Source of the DNA: CAZDKO01 sp964506075 [NCBI: uncultured bacterium]
Lineage (GTDB): Bacteria; CAZDME01; JAYEMH01
Direction: 5' to 3'
DNA: 64,000 nt
Assembly (NCBI GenBank): GCA_964506075.1
Contig: CAZDKO010000003.1
Location: forward strand, 1-64,000
Translations under genes and position numbers: made by a program
Part shown: piece after piece, positions 31,467-39,738 of the stretch
How positions within the stretch are numbered: position 1 is the first letter of the stretch
Layout of the letters: each line of letters opens with the position of its first letter
The notes under the pieces: model-generated
Database searches by the model: none
What the model saw: the letters and a program-made list of their open reading frames with translations, nothing else
Told to the model about the DNA's origin: nothing

Positions 31467-33605
31467 ATGAAAAAATTAACCGTGGCTTTAGCCGGGAATC
31501 CTAATTCAGGGAAAACCACTATTTTTAATAGTTTGACGGGTGAACGTCAACACGTAGGTAACTATCCGGGAGTTACGGTCGAAAAAATAGAGGGCAATTT
31601 AAAATACGATGGCTATGATATAGAGTTGGTTGACTTGCCCGGAACCTATAGTTTGAACGCTTATTCTCTTGATGAAATCATTGCTCGGGAGTTTATTCTT
31701 AATGAGAAACCCGATATAGTAATTAATATTATTGATCTTTCAAATCTGGAAAGGAATTTATATCTGACCACCCAATTGAAAGAATTGGACCTCCCCTTGA
31801 TTTTAGTTTTTAACATGGCTGATTTATCGGAAAAGTGCGGTTTAAGCATTGATAAAAAAAGATTAAGCGAACTTCTCGGGGTCCCGATTGTTTTAACCGT
31901 GGCCACCAAAAAAAAGGGCATGGATAAGCTGCTGGAGGCGATTGTTAAAATGGCCGAAGGAAAGACAAAGCTTCCCGAGACAACGGTTCATTATGGGCAG
32001 GAAATAGAAGAGGACATAGAGAAGTTAAAGGCGGTCATCAGTCAAGATGATAGTTTAACCGCCAGATACCCGGTTCGCTGGTTGGCCCTTAAGCTTTTGG
32101 AGAATGACAGAGAAGTAATGAAGAAGATAAAAGAAAGCCCCAGGGAAAAAGAAATACTGGAGTTGGCGGGGAAAAGTATTGTCCGGCTTAAAGGAATTTT
32201 TGGGGACGAGGTAGAAGCTCTTATTACTGATTATCGATATGGATTTATCAGCGGGGCCTGCAGTGAAGCCGTTATTAAAACCTGTGAGCTCCGGCATACT
32301 ATTTCAGATCAAATAGATAGGGTCCTGCTTAACCGTATCCTGGGAATACCTATTTTCCTGGTGATGATATGGTTGATGTTTAAGTTTACCTTTGAGTTCA
32401 GCCGGCCGATGGTGATATGGATTGAAATCGGCCAGAGATGGTTAGGAAATTTTATTACCGCGTTATTAGCGGACGGCAGCGTTTTTCAATCTCTGGCGGT
32501 TGACGGCCTTATTGGCGGTGTAGGGGCAGTTTTAACCTTTGTGCCGATTATTTTTCTTCTATATTTAGCCATAGCTATCCTTGAAGATTCCGGATATTTA
32601 GCCAGGGTCGCTTTTATTACCGATAAATTTATGCATAAAATCGGATTGCATGGTCGTTCCTGCATCCCTATGCTTTTGGGTTTTGGCTGTAATATTCCTG
32701 CTATTTTAGCGACCCGGACGATTGAAGATAAGAAGGATAGACTGGTAACCATTCTGGTGAATCCCTTTATGAGTTGCGGGGCCAGGCTTCCTGTTTATAC
32801 TCTTTTAATCGGTGTTTTTTTTGATAAGAAGATTGCCGGAAACATTTTATTTTCTCTTTATTTAATAGGGATAGTAACGGCTATCGCCGTAGCTAAATTA
32901 TTTCGTAAATATCTTTTTAAAGGGGAAGCGCACCCTTTTGTAATGGAACTTCCTCCTTATCGTTTACCCGCTTTTAAAGGACTTTTAGTTCACACTTTAA
33001 GAAAGATATCTCTTTATTTAAAAAAAGCCGGAACCATTATTTTTGCCGGATGCGTAATCGTCTGGTTTTTAAGTAACTTTCCCTGGCCGTCTCCCGGAGA
33101 TTATAATGTTTTTGTTGACGGCGTCGGACAGAATGAAGGGGTGGTTAACCGGGCTGAAGAAGACAAAACTTACGAGAGGCTCAAAAAAAGTTATGCCGGC
33201 AATATCGGCCGGGGTATTGCGCCGGCGCTTAAACCGCTGGGTTTTGGCGATTGGAAGATTGCGGTCGCTCTAATCGGAGGGTTGGCCGGTAAGGAAATTA
33301 TTGTCGGGACATTGGGAACTCTTTATGCGGTAAATGAAAAAGGTGAAAAATCTTTAAGTTTACGTCAGTCACTTCAGGAAGAAAGGGCGAGCGACGGAAC
33401 AAAGATTTATAATCCTTTGTCCGCGTATAGTTTGATGGTTTTTATCCTTCTTTATGTTCCCTGTATAGGAACGCTGGCGGTGATAAAGAAAGAAACTCAC
33501 TCCTGGCACTGGCCGTTATTTGTGATAATTTATACGGCGGCTTTAGCTTGGATAATTTCTTTTGTTGTTTACCAGGGGGGGAAATTTTTAGGGTTTGGAT
33601 TGTAA
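31467..33605 (+). CDS. feoB: Ferrous iron transporter FeoB
   Basis: A 712-residue inner-membrane iron(II) transporter. The N-terminal G domain has G1 'GNPNSGKTTIFNSLTG', G2 'VGNYPGVTVEK', G3 'DLPGTYSLNAYS' and G4 'NMAD' (about residues 112-115), followed by a helical GDI domain. The membrane part starts about residue 280 with two Gate modules: 'GCNIPAILATRTIEDKKDR' and 'CGARLPVYTLLIGVFF' in the first, and 'GGLAGKEIIVGTLGTLY' in the second. It is preceded by GAGG/GATGATT rather than a strong site. Fur-family control is likely through the upstream promoter, unless the repeat between feoA and feoB supplies its own. FeoC is absent. Confidence 0.97.
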   Translation: MKKLTVALAGNPNSGKTTIFNSLTGERQHVGNYPGVTVEKIEGNLKYDGYDIELVDLPGTYSLNAYSLDEIIAREFILNEKPDIVINIIDLSNLERNLYLTTQLKELDLPLILVFNMADLSEKCGLSIDKKRLSELLGVPIVLTVATKKKGMDKLLEAIVKMAEGKTKLPETTVHYGQEIEEDIEKLKAVISQDDSLTARYPVRWLALKLLENDREVMKKIKESPREKEILELAGKSIVRLKGIFGDEVEALITDYRYGFISGACSEAVIKTCELRHTISDQIDRVLLNRILGIPIFLVMIWLMFKFTFEFSRPMVIWIEIGQRWLGNFITALLADGSVFQSLAVDGLIGGVGAVLTFVPIIFLLYLAIAILEDSGYLARVAFITDKFMHKIGLHGRSCIPMLLGFGCNIPAILATRTIEDKKDRLVTILVNPFMSCGARLPVYTLLIGVFFDKKIAGNILFSLYLIGIVTAIAVAKLFRKYLFKGEAHPFVMELPPYRLPAFKGLLVHTLRKISLYLKKAGTIIFAGCVIVWFLSNFPWPSPGDYNVFVDGVGQNEGVVNRAEEDKTYERLKKSYAGNIGRGIAPALKPLGFGDWKIAVALIGGLAGKEIIVGTLGTLYAVNEKGEKSLSLRQSLQEERASDGTKIYNPLSAYSLMVFILLYVPCIGTLAVIKKETHSWHWPLFVIIYTAALAWIISFVVYQGGKFLGFGL

Positions 33606-33630
33606 ACTCTAAGTTAGAGGAGGTTGAATA

Positions 33631-34239
33631 ATGTTTAAATTAATAGCTGAGGAGTTAAGGCATCACGCTCCTTTTACGGTTTTTGGAGCGGTTACCGGGA
33701 TTATTATAATGTTAATTTTTAAAAATTTACCCTCTAAAATTGCCTACAACATATTTTACGTTCTTCATCCAACCCACGTTCTTTTAAGCGCCCTGGTTAC
33801 CGCTTCTATGTACAGTCTTCATAAAGCCGAAAAGTTCAAAGGGAAGTATAGTGTGATTATTCTATTAATTGTCGGTTATCTGGGTTCGGTGGGAATAGCT
33901 ACTTTAAGCGACTCGGTGATTCCGTATTTAGGTGAAAGTTTGCTTAAGCTTCCTAATAGAGAAGTACATCTGGGTTTTATTGAAGAATGGTGGTTAATTA
34001 ATCCTATGGCGCTCCTGGGTATAGCTATAGCTTATTTCAAACCGACAACCAGGTTTCCGCACGCCGGGCACGTTTTGATAAGCACCTGGGCTTCTCTTTT
34101 TCATATCCTTATGGCCATAGGGGGAAATTTAACCTGGTTTTCTTATGCCGTTGTCCTTTTATTTCTTTTTCTGGCGGTTTGGTTCCCCTGTTGTTTAAGC
34201 GATATCGTTTTCCCTTTATTTTTTGTTAAAGAGAAATAA
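33631..34239 (+). CDS. Histidine-rich integral membrane protein of unknown function beside feoB
   Basis: I do not recognise this 202-residue protein. About six hydrophobic segments are visible (roughly residues 15-30, 50-62, 72-92, 123-136, 146-166 and 168-192). Histidines are concentrated at loop edges: His11-His12 (RHHAPF), His46 and His49 (LHPTH), His113, His144 and His147 (PHAGH) and His158. Also notable are 'TLSDSVIP' (Asp94) and 'WFPCCLSD' (Cys187-Cys188, Asp191). That pattern is what a metal-handling membrane protein would show. It starts at an ATG after an excellent AGAGGAGG site, 25 bp from feoB, so it is probably co-transcribed with feoB. A metal transport accessory role is inference. 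Confidence 0.8.
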   Translation: MFKLIAEELRHHAPFTVFGAVTGIIIMLIFKNLPSKIAYNIFYVLHPTHVLLSALVTASMYSLHKAEKFKGKYSVIILLIVGYLGSVGIATLSDSVIPYLGESLLKLPNREVHLGFIEEWWLINPMALLGIAIAYFKPTTRFPHAGHVLISTWASLFHILMAIGGNLTWFSYAVVLLFLFLAVWFPCCLSDIVFPLFFVKEK

Positions 34240-34246
34240 AAGAGTA

Positions 34247-34295
34247 TCCACCTTGATATTTTAAAATCTTGCAAGAGCAATTCCACCGTGATATT
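34247..34295 (+). repeat. Near-identical 14-bp direct repeats before a GT9 gene
   Basis: TCCACCTTGATATT (34247-34260) and TCCACCGTGATATT (34282-34295) differ at one base and are 35 bp apart, with the small palindrome CTTGCAAG between them. The spacing is about 3.3 helical turns. A paired operator is possible; so is a chance duplication. The GT9 start follows 45 bp later. Confidence 0.5.
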
Positions 34296-34340
34296 ATACC
34301 GCTTCTATAGGATAGATAAATTTAACAAAGGAGAAATCAG

Positions 34341-35429
34341 TTGTTTCGTTTTAAAGCAGAACGTATTTTAATCGCTAACCCCTACGGGATTGGCGATGTT
34401 CTTTTTACCACTCCTTTAATAAGTACCTTAAAAAAACATTTTCCCTCCAGTTATATTGCTTTTCTGGTTGGTTCCCGGACTAAAGAGGTTTTATCAGCCA
34501 ATCCGGATATAGATGAGATTTTTGTTTTTGACCGCGACGCTTCCCGGCAAAAAAACAAAATAGAAGCTTACCGGGAAGTTTTTAAACTTATGAATACCTT
34601 GCGGAGAAAAAATTTTGACCTGTTTTTTGACTTCTCCAATACCTCTCAGTATGGTTTTCTGTCCTTTGTTTTAGGAATTAAATGGCGGCTTGGCTTTAAT
34701 TATAAGAACAGAGGAAGATTCTTGAATCATAAGATGCCGCTTGACGGCTTTGAAAAAAAACACGTCATTGAATATTATTTAAGTCTGCTGGATTTTTTGC
34801 CGGTAAAAATAGAAAAGGATAGAAAAACTAAATTTTACTTGTCTAAAGAGGCAGAAGAATGGGCAGATAAATTTTTTAATGATAATGGATTGAACGGAAA
34901 TATGGTTATTGGAATTCATCCCGGGGGAGGGGCGAGCTGGGCGAAGATGGCCCGTTTTAAATGGTGGGATAAGGAAAGATTTATTACCCTGGCTAAAACT
35001 TTAATAAATGAGTATCAACTTAAAATATTATTATTCTCCGAACCTGAAAGAGAAGAAGAGATAATGATTAATAAAAAAGAGTTGAATGATAAAAATTTCA
35101 TTTTCCCCGTAAACTTAAGCTTAACTCAATTTGCGGCTTTAATTAAAAGGTGCCGCTTGCTTATTTCAAATGAGGGCGGGCCTTTCCAGATTGCCGTAGC
35201 TTTAGAGACGCCGACCGTTTCGATTTACGGCCCCGTATCAGAAATTGTTTATGGCCCTTATCCGCCGGCGGAAATTCATCAAGTAGTGACTAAAGGGTTG
35301 GATTGTCAGCCTTGTTACCGGAGTTTTTGTTTTAAGCCCTGTAGCCACCGTAGATGTCTGGATGAACTTACCGGGGCGGAGGTTTTAGCCAAAGTGAAAA
35401 AGGTAATGGATAATAAGCCGAAAGGTTAA
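34341..35429 (+). CDS. GT9 family glycosyltransferase (heptosyltransferase-like) 5
   Basis: A 362-residue GT9 enzyme separated from the main glycosyltransferase run by 8 kb. It starts at TTG, fixed by AAAGGAG at 34327-34333. The catalytic region is 'NPYGIGDVLFTTPLISTLKKHF', the nucleotide site 'ISNEGGPFQIAVALETPTVSIYGP', and the cysteine cluster 'CQPCYRSFCFKPCSHRRC'. The 'NEGGP' here replaces the 'D[ST]GP' of the other GT9 copies, so donor specificity may differ. The next genes are heptose kinase and Kdo enzymes, so a role at the inner core is plausible. Confidence 0.9.
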   Translation: MFRFKAERILIANPYGIGDVLFTTPLISTLKKHFPSSYIAFLVGSRTKEVLSANPDIDEIFVFDRDASRQKNKIEAYREVFKLMNTLRRKNFDLFFDFSNTSQYGFLSFVLGIKWRLGFNYKNRGRFLNHKMPLDGFEKKHVIEYYLSLLDFLPVKIEKDRKTKFYLSKEAEEWADKFFNDNGLNGNMVIGIHPGGGASWAKMARFKWWDKERFITLAKTLINEYQLKILLFSEPEREEEIMINKKELNDKNFIFPVNLSLTQFAALIKRCRLLISNEGGPFQIAVALETPTVSIYGPVSEIVYGPYPPAEIHQVVTKGLDCQPCYRSFCFKPCSHRRCLDELTGAEVLAKVKKVMDNKPKG

Positions 35430-35520
35430 AATACCGGGTGAGCCATAGAGAAAGAAACGGGTATATTCTATTAGCATAGAAGAAGAAAAAATTTACAAAA
35501 ATAAATCCCTTCCTGAAATT

Positions 35521-35549
35521 TTGGCTGGAAATGGTTTTCTAAATATGAT
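35521..35549 (+). promoter_or_regulatory. Sigma-70-like promoter before the heptose kinase and Kdo genes
   Basis: TTGGCT (35521-35526) and TATGAT (35544-35549) are separated by 17 bp, about 110 bp before the hldE1-like start in a 225-bp gene-free gap. The -10 matches consensus at five of six positions. It probably drives the genes up to the acyltransferase at 41.2 kb. Confidence 0.65.
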
Positions 35550-35654
35550 ACACTAATAAAACATCCCTATTTTATTTTAAAAGGCATACATATTTAATTC
35601 CGTAAGTTTAAAAGCCTTTATATAAGCTATTTATCTCGGAAGGAAATAAAAAAT

Positions 35655-36653
35655 ATGAAAGCGAGTTCAAAATTACTTAAGAATACGGTTAAAAGATTTG
35701 CCGAAGCTAAGATTCTGGTTCTGGGAGACGTAATGATGGATGAATTTATCTGGGGAAAAGTTTCCCGTATTTCACCGGAGGCGCCGGTTCCGGTAGTAAA
35801 TATTACTTCTGAATCAATGACACTTGGCGGTGCGGCTAACGTGGTGGCTAATCTTAATAGTTTGGGCGGGACGGTCTATTTAGCCGGGGTAATCGGCCAG
35901 GATAGAGCCGGTGAAATTTTTAAAGCCGAACTAAAAAAAAGAAAGATAAGCGCTGAAGGATTGGTTGTTGATAAAAATAGAAGAACCACTCTTAAAAGCC
36001 GGGTTATCGCTCATAGTCAACAGGTAGTCCGAATGGACCGGGAGAATAAAGAAAATATCAAAGGAAAAACCCGGGAAAAGCTGGTCAATTACGTTAAAAA
36101 TTTAATTCCCAGAATAGACGCTTTGATTATCTCGGATTACGGTAAAGGATTAATCACCAAAAATTTATTGGATGAGTTACTGCCGATACTTAAAAAAGCC
36201 CAGAAATATATTACCGTTGACCCTAAACTTAACAACTTTTTTAATTACCGCCAGGTAACCTTAATTACCCCCAATCAGCCGGAAGTAGAAAGGGCTCTGG
36301 GAATAGAAATTAAAAATGAGACCGACCTTTTTAATGCCGGGCGGGAAATCCTGAAGAAACTGGAGTGTCAAAGCCTTTTGATAACCCGGGGGGAAGAGGG
36401 GATGACTCTTTTTGAACCCGATCGTAAGCCGGTAAATATCCCTACGGTGGCCAGGGAAGTTTATGACGTCACCGGCGCCGGCGATACGGTTATCAGCACT
36501 CTTACACTGGCGTTGGTAGCCGGCGTAAGTAAGGAAGAAGCCGCTCACCTGGCCAATATGGCAGCGGGGATAGTGGTTGGTGAAGTAGGAACGGCAACTT
36601 TGACACAGAAAGAGCTTCTGGAAAAAATTGATTTGGAGTTTTCTCAAAAATGA
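35655..36653 (+). CDS. rfaE1: D-glycero-beta-D-manno-heptose-7-phosphate kinase (RfaE1/HldE N-domain)
   Basis: A 332-residue PfkB-family kinase in the ADP-heptose pathway. 'ILVLGDVMMDEFIWGKVSRISPEAPVPV' style opening (about residues 20-47) and 'LGGAANVVANLNSLGG' are the RfaE1 signatures. The PfkB ATP/anion motif is 'DVTGAGDTVIST' near residue 275. This is the stand-alone kinase half; E. coli HldE has a second adenylyltransferase domain, which is missing here and was not found elsewhere in the window. Five GT9 heptosyltransferase-like genes in the window would use the product. It ends by ATGA overlap with kdsB. A good GGAAGG site precedes the ATG. Confidence 0.94.
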   Translation: MKASSKLLKNTVKRFAEAKILVLGDVMMDEFIWGKVSRISPEAPVPVVNITSESMTLGGAANVVANLNSLGGTVYLAGVIGQDRAGEIFKAELKKRKISAEGLVVDKNRRTTLKSRVIAHSQQVVRMDRENKENIKGKTREKLVNYVKNLIPRIDALIISDYGKGLITKNLLDELLPILKKAQKYITVDPKLNNFFNYRQVTLITPNQPEVERALGIEIKNETDLFNAGREILKKLECQSLLITRGEEGMTLFEPDRKPVNIPTVAREVYDVTGAGDTVISTLTLALVAGVSKEEAAHLANMAAGIVVGEVGTATLTQKELLEKIDLEFSQK

Positions 36654-37372
36654 AAATTATCGGTGTGATTCCGGCCAGATTTGGGTCAGAACGTTTGCCG
36701 GGAAAACCTCTGATGGATATCGGGGGCAAACCTTTGATTCAGCGCGTTTATGAAGAAGCCAGCAGGGTAAAAAAAATAGAAAAAATTCTGGTGGCTACGG
36801 ATGATGAAAGAATTTTAAACCGGGTTTCCGAATTTGGAGGAGAGGCAATATTAACTTCCCCTGAATGTGCCAGCGGTTCCGACCGGGTGGCGGAGGTAGT
36901 CAGAAAAATTAACTGCGATATAGTCGTTAACATTCAAGGAGACGAATTGTTTTTCGAGCCCGGGATGGTGGAGGAAATAATTGACGCTTTAATCAAGGAT
37001 AGGAATGTTCGGGTAAGTACCGCCTGCGTCAGAATAAAAAATCCGGAGGAAATCCAGAATAAAAATACGGTAAAAGTGGTTTTTGATAAAAACAATTTTG
37101 CCTTATATTTTTCACGCACCTCCATCCCTTTTTTTCGCGGCGGAGAAGGGCAATATTTTAAACATATGGGATTTTACGCTTTCCGCAAAAGTTTTCTTCT
37201 GGATTTTACCGGCTGGGGGGAAACGTTTTTGGAAAAGGCGGAAAAATTAGAGCAGCTCCGGATATTAGAAAATGGCTATCGAATAAAAATCATAGAATCA
37301 CCCTTTGACAGTTTAGGGATAGACACCGTAGAAGATTTGGAAAAAGCCAGGCTAAGGGTAAAAGGTAGTTAA
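36650..37372 (+). CDS. kdsB: 3-deoxy-manno-octulosonate cytidylyltransferase KdsB
   Basis: Activates Kdo as CMP-Kdo for WaaA. The 240-residue protein begins 'IGVIPARFGSERLPGKPLMDIGG', the family signature. It continues with 'VATDDERI' and 'NIQGDELFFEP', where the family usually has QGDEP, and with 'FSRTSIPFFR'. The substitution of leucine for proline in QGDE[PL] is mild. It overlaps the heptose kinase by four bases (ATGA) and precedes the DUF1846 gene by 2 bp, so the group is strongly coupled. Confidence 0.96.
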   Translation: MKIIGVIPARFGSERLPGKPLMDIGGKPLIQRVYEEASRVKKIEKILVATDDERILNRVSEFGGEAILTSPECASGSDRVAEVVRKINCDIVVNIQGDELFFEPGMVEEIIDALIKDRNVRVSTACVRIKNPEEIQNKNTVKVVFDKNNFALYFSRTSIPFFRGGEGQYFKHMGFYAFRKSFLLDFTGWGETFLEKAEKLEQLRILENGYRIKIIESPFDSLGIDTVEDLEKARLRVKGS

Positions 37373-37374
37373 AT

Positions 37375-38898
37375 ATGGTTAAAAAAATTGGCTTTGATAA
37401 CGATAAATATTTAGAGGACCAGAGTAAGGCAATTTTAGAACGGGTGAAAAAATTCGACCGCAAGCTTTATCTTGAATTCGGCGGTAAACTCTGTTTTGAT
37501 TATCACGCGGCGCGGGTTCTCCCGGGGTATGACCCGGCGGTTAAAATGAAACTCCTTAAGCGTTTAAAAGATAAAATTGATATTATTTTTTGCGTTTACG
37601 CCAGAGACGTGGAGAAAGGAAGAATCAGGGGAGACTTTGGCATGACTTACGATGTGGCGACCTTAAAGGCTATTGATGACCTTATGGATTGGGATTTGAG
37701 CGTCTCGGCGGTGGTAATTACGCGGTTTAAAGAAGAACCGGCGGCTATTAAATTGATTAATAAACTCAATAAAAAAAATATAACGGTTTATACCCATAAG
37801 GAAATAGAGGGCTATCCGGGCAATATCGAGCAAATTATCAGCGAAGAAGGATACGGCAGAAATTCATATATAGAAACAGAAAATCCTATTGTGGTGGTCA
37901 CTGCTCCCGGACCGGGAAGCGGTAAATTAGCCACCTGTCTTTCCCAGCTTTACCATGACCACAAGAAAAGAATTAATTCCGGATACGCCAAATTTGAAAC
38001 TTTTCCCATTTGGAACCTGCCTTTAAAACACCCGGTTAATATTGCTTATGAAGCGGCTACGGCTGATATAAATGATTTTAATCTAACCGACCCTTTTCAT
38101 CTGGCCGCGTATAAGGAAAAAACGATTAATTATAACCGGGATATAGAAGCCTTTCCCATTTTAAAAAATATTCTTAATAAAATTATCGGCCGTAATTCTG
38201 AAGTTACCGTTTATAATTCTCCCACCGATATGGGAGTAAATCAGGCCGGATTCGCTATTACCGATGAAGAAGTAGTCAAGGAAGCGGCCAGACAGGAAAT
38301 CATCAGGCGTTATTTCCGGTATAATTGGGAATTTGTGATGGGGATTGAAAGAGAGGAAACAATAGAAAGGACCAAAAAATTTATGGAAGAGGTCGGGGTC
38401 AAGCCTGAAGACCGTTCAACGGTTCTACCGGCCAGAGAAGCAGCCAGAGAAGCGGAGGAAAAAAAGAAAAGCGCCAACGGGCTTTATTGCGGAGCGGCGA
38501 TAGAATTGCCTGACGGAAAAATCGTCATCGGTAAGAATTCCTCTTTGCTGCACGCTACTTCAGCGGCTGTTTTAAACGCGGTTAAGATTCTGGCTAAAAT
38601 ACCGGATACAATGCATCTTTTGCCTTCTACGGTTATAAAAAACCTGGCTAATCTTAAAAAAGATATTCTGGAGATGAAATCGGAAAGTCTGGATCTGGAG
38701 GAAACCCTGGTCGCCTTATCTATTAGCGCCACCGCTAATCCGGCAGCCGAAGAAACGCTTGGTAGGCTCAAAGAACTACGGGGTTGCGAACTTCATATGA
38801 CTCATATCCCTCCGGCCGGAGACGAAGAAGGATTAAGAAAGTTAGGTATCAACGCGACTACGGACGCTATTCCGGCTTCAAGATATTTTTTGAGGTAG
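37375..38898 (+). CDS. DUF1846 family protein
   Basis: A 507-residue protein of family DUF1846, present in many bacteria, often clostridia, with no settled function. Diagnostic stretches are 'LEFGGKLCFDYHAARVLPGYDP' in two parts (about residues 33-53), 'YARDVEKGRIRGDFGMTYD', a glycine-rich nucleotide-binding-like loop 'VVTAPGPGSGKLATCLSQLYHD' (about 178-198), and 'YNSPTDMGVNQAGF'. The GPGSGK loop resembles a P-loop. It is placed between kdsB and kdsA, 2 bp and 6 bp from its neighbours, so it is co-translated with Kdo synthesis. That placement, not the family, is the only clue to a role in sugar or nucleotide metabolism. Confidence 0.9.
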   Translation: MVKKIGFDNDKYLEDQSKAILERVKKFDRKLYLEFGGKLCFDYHAARVLPGYDPAVKMKLLKRLKDKIDIIFCVYARDVEKGRIRGDFGMTYDVATLKAIDDLMDWDLSVSAVVITRFKEEPAAIKLINKLNKKNITVYTHKEIEGYPGNIEQIISEEGYGRNSYIETENPIVVVTAPGPGSGKLATCLSQLYHDHKKRINSGYAKFETFPIWNLPLKHPVNIAYEAATADINDFNLTDPFHLAAYKEKTINYNRDIEAFPILKNILNKIIGRNSEVTVYNSPTDMGVNQAGFAITDEEVVKEAARQEIIRRYFRYNWEFVMGIEREETIERTKKFMEEVGVKPEDRSTVLPAREAAREAEEKKKSANGLYCGAAIELPDGKIVIGKNSSLLHATSAAVLNAVKILAKIPDTMHLLPSTVIKNLANLKKDILEMKSESLDLEETLVALSISATANPAAEETLGRLKELRGCELHMTHIPPAGDEEGLRKLGINATTDAIPASRYFLR

Positions 38899-38904
38899 CA
38901 ATTA

Positions 38905-39738
38905 ATGATGAAAGAAGTTATAGTTGATAAAATAAAAATCGGCGGAGACAACCCTCTTGTTTTAATTGCCGGACCATGTGTTATTGAAGGTGAAATGGAC
39001 TCGCTTAAACACGCCGAAGCGATTGTCAAGATAACCCGGAAAATCGGCGTGCCTTATATTTATAAATCAAGTTACGATAAGGCTAACCGCCTTTCAATAA
39101 ATTCTTTTCGCGGGCCGGGCTTAAAAAAAGGCTTAAAAATTTTAAAAAAGGTCAAAGATAAATTTAAAATTCCCGTTTTAAGCGATGTTCATAACCTGGA
39201 GGAAATAAAAGAGGCCAAAGAGGTACTGGATATAATACAGATTCCGGCTTTTTTATGTCGCCAGACAGATATTCTTCTGGAAGCCGCCCGGACGGGAAAG
39301 CCGGTTAATATCAAAAAAGGTCAGTTTTTAGCGCCGTGGGATATGGAATACCTGATAAAAAAAGTGGAATCCACCGGGAACAAAAATATTATTTTGACTG
39401 AACGGGGAACCACCTTTGGTTATAATAATCTGGTCAGTGATTTCAGGTCTTTAATCATAATGAAAAATTTTGGTTACCCGGTAATATACGATGCCAGCCA
39501 TTCAGTGCAGTTGCCGGGAGGGAAAGGGAGTACCAGCGGAGGAAACCGGGAATTCATTAAATCTTTTGCTTTAGCCGCTTCTTCGGTGGGTTGTAACGGT
39601 TTATTTATTGAAGTTCACAAAAATCCTGACAGGGCTTTATGCGATGGGCCTAATATGCTGGCTCTGTCTGAACTTTCAGGACTTCTTGAAAAAGCAAAGG
39701 AAATCAATAATTTAGTCCATGATTATAAAAAGAGCTAA
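38905..39738 (+). CDS. kdsA: 3-deoxy-8-phosphooctulonate synthase KdsA
   Basis: Condenses phosphoenolpyruvate with arabinose-5-phosphate to Kdo-8-phosphate. The 277-residue TIM barrel shows 'LIAGPCVIEG', 'YKSSYDKANRLS', 'LSDVHNLEE', 'QIPAFLCRQTDIL', 'VNIKKGQFLAPWDM' and 'YDASHSVQLPGG'. The Cys in AGPC and the metal-type residues in 'DASHSVQ' fit KdsA; whether it is the metal-dependent class cannot be decided here. The end overlaps kdsD by 20 bp. Its product goes to KdsC (40.7 kb) and KdsB (36.7 kb). Confidence 0.96.
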   Translation: MMKEVIVDKIKIGGDNPLVLIAGPCVIEGEMDSLKHAEAIVKITRKIGVPYIYKSSYDKANRLSINSFRGPGLKKGLKILKKVKDKFKIPVLSDVHNLEEIKEAKEVLDIIQIPAFLCRQTDILLEAARTGKPVNIKKGQFLAPWDMEYLIKKVESTGNKNIILTERGTTFGYNNLVSDFRSLIIMKNFGYPVIYDASHSVQLPGGKGSTSGGNREFIKSFALAASSVGCNGLFIEVHKNPDRALCDGPNMLALSELSGLLEKAKEINNLVHDYKKS

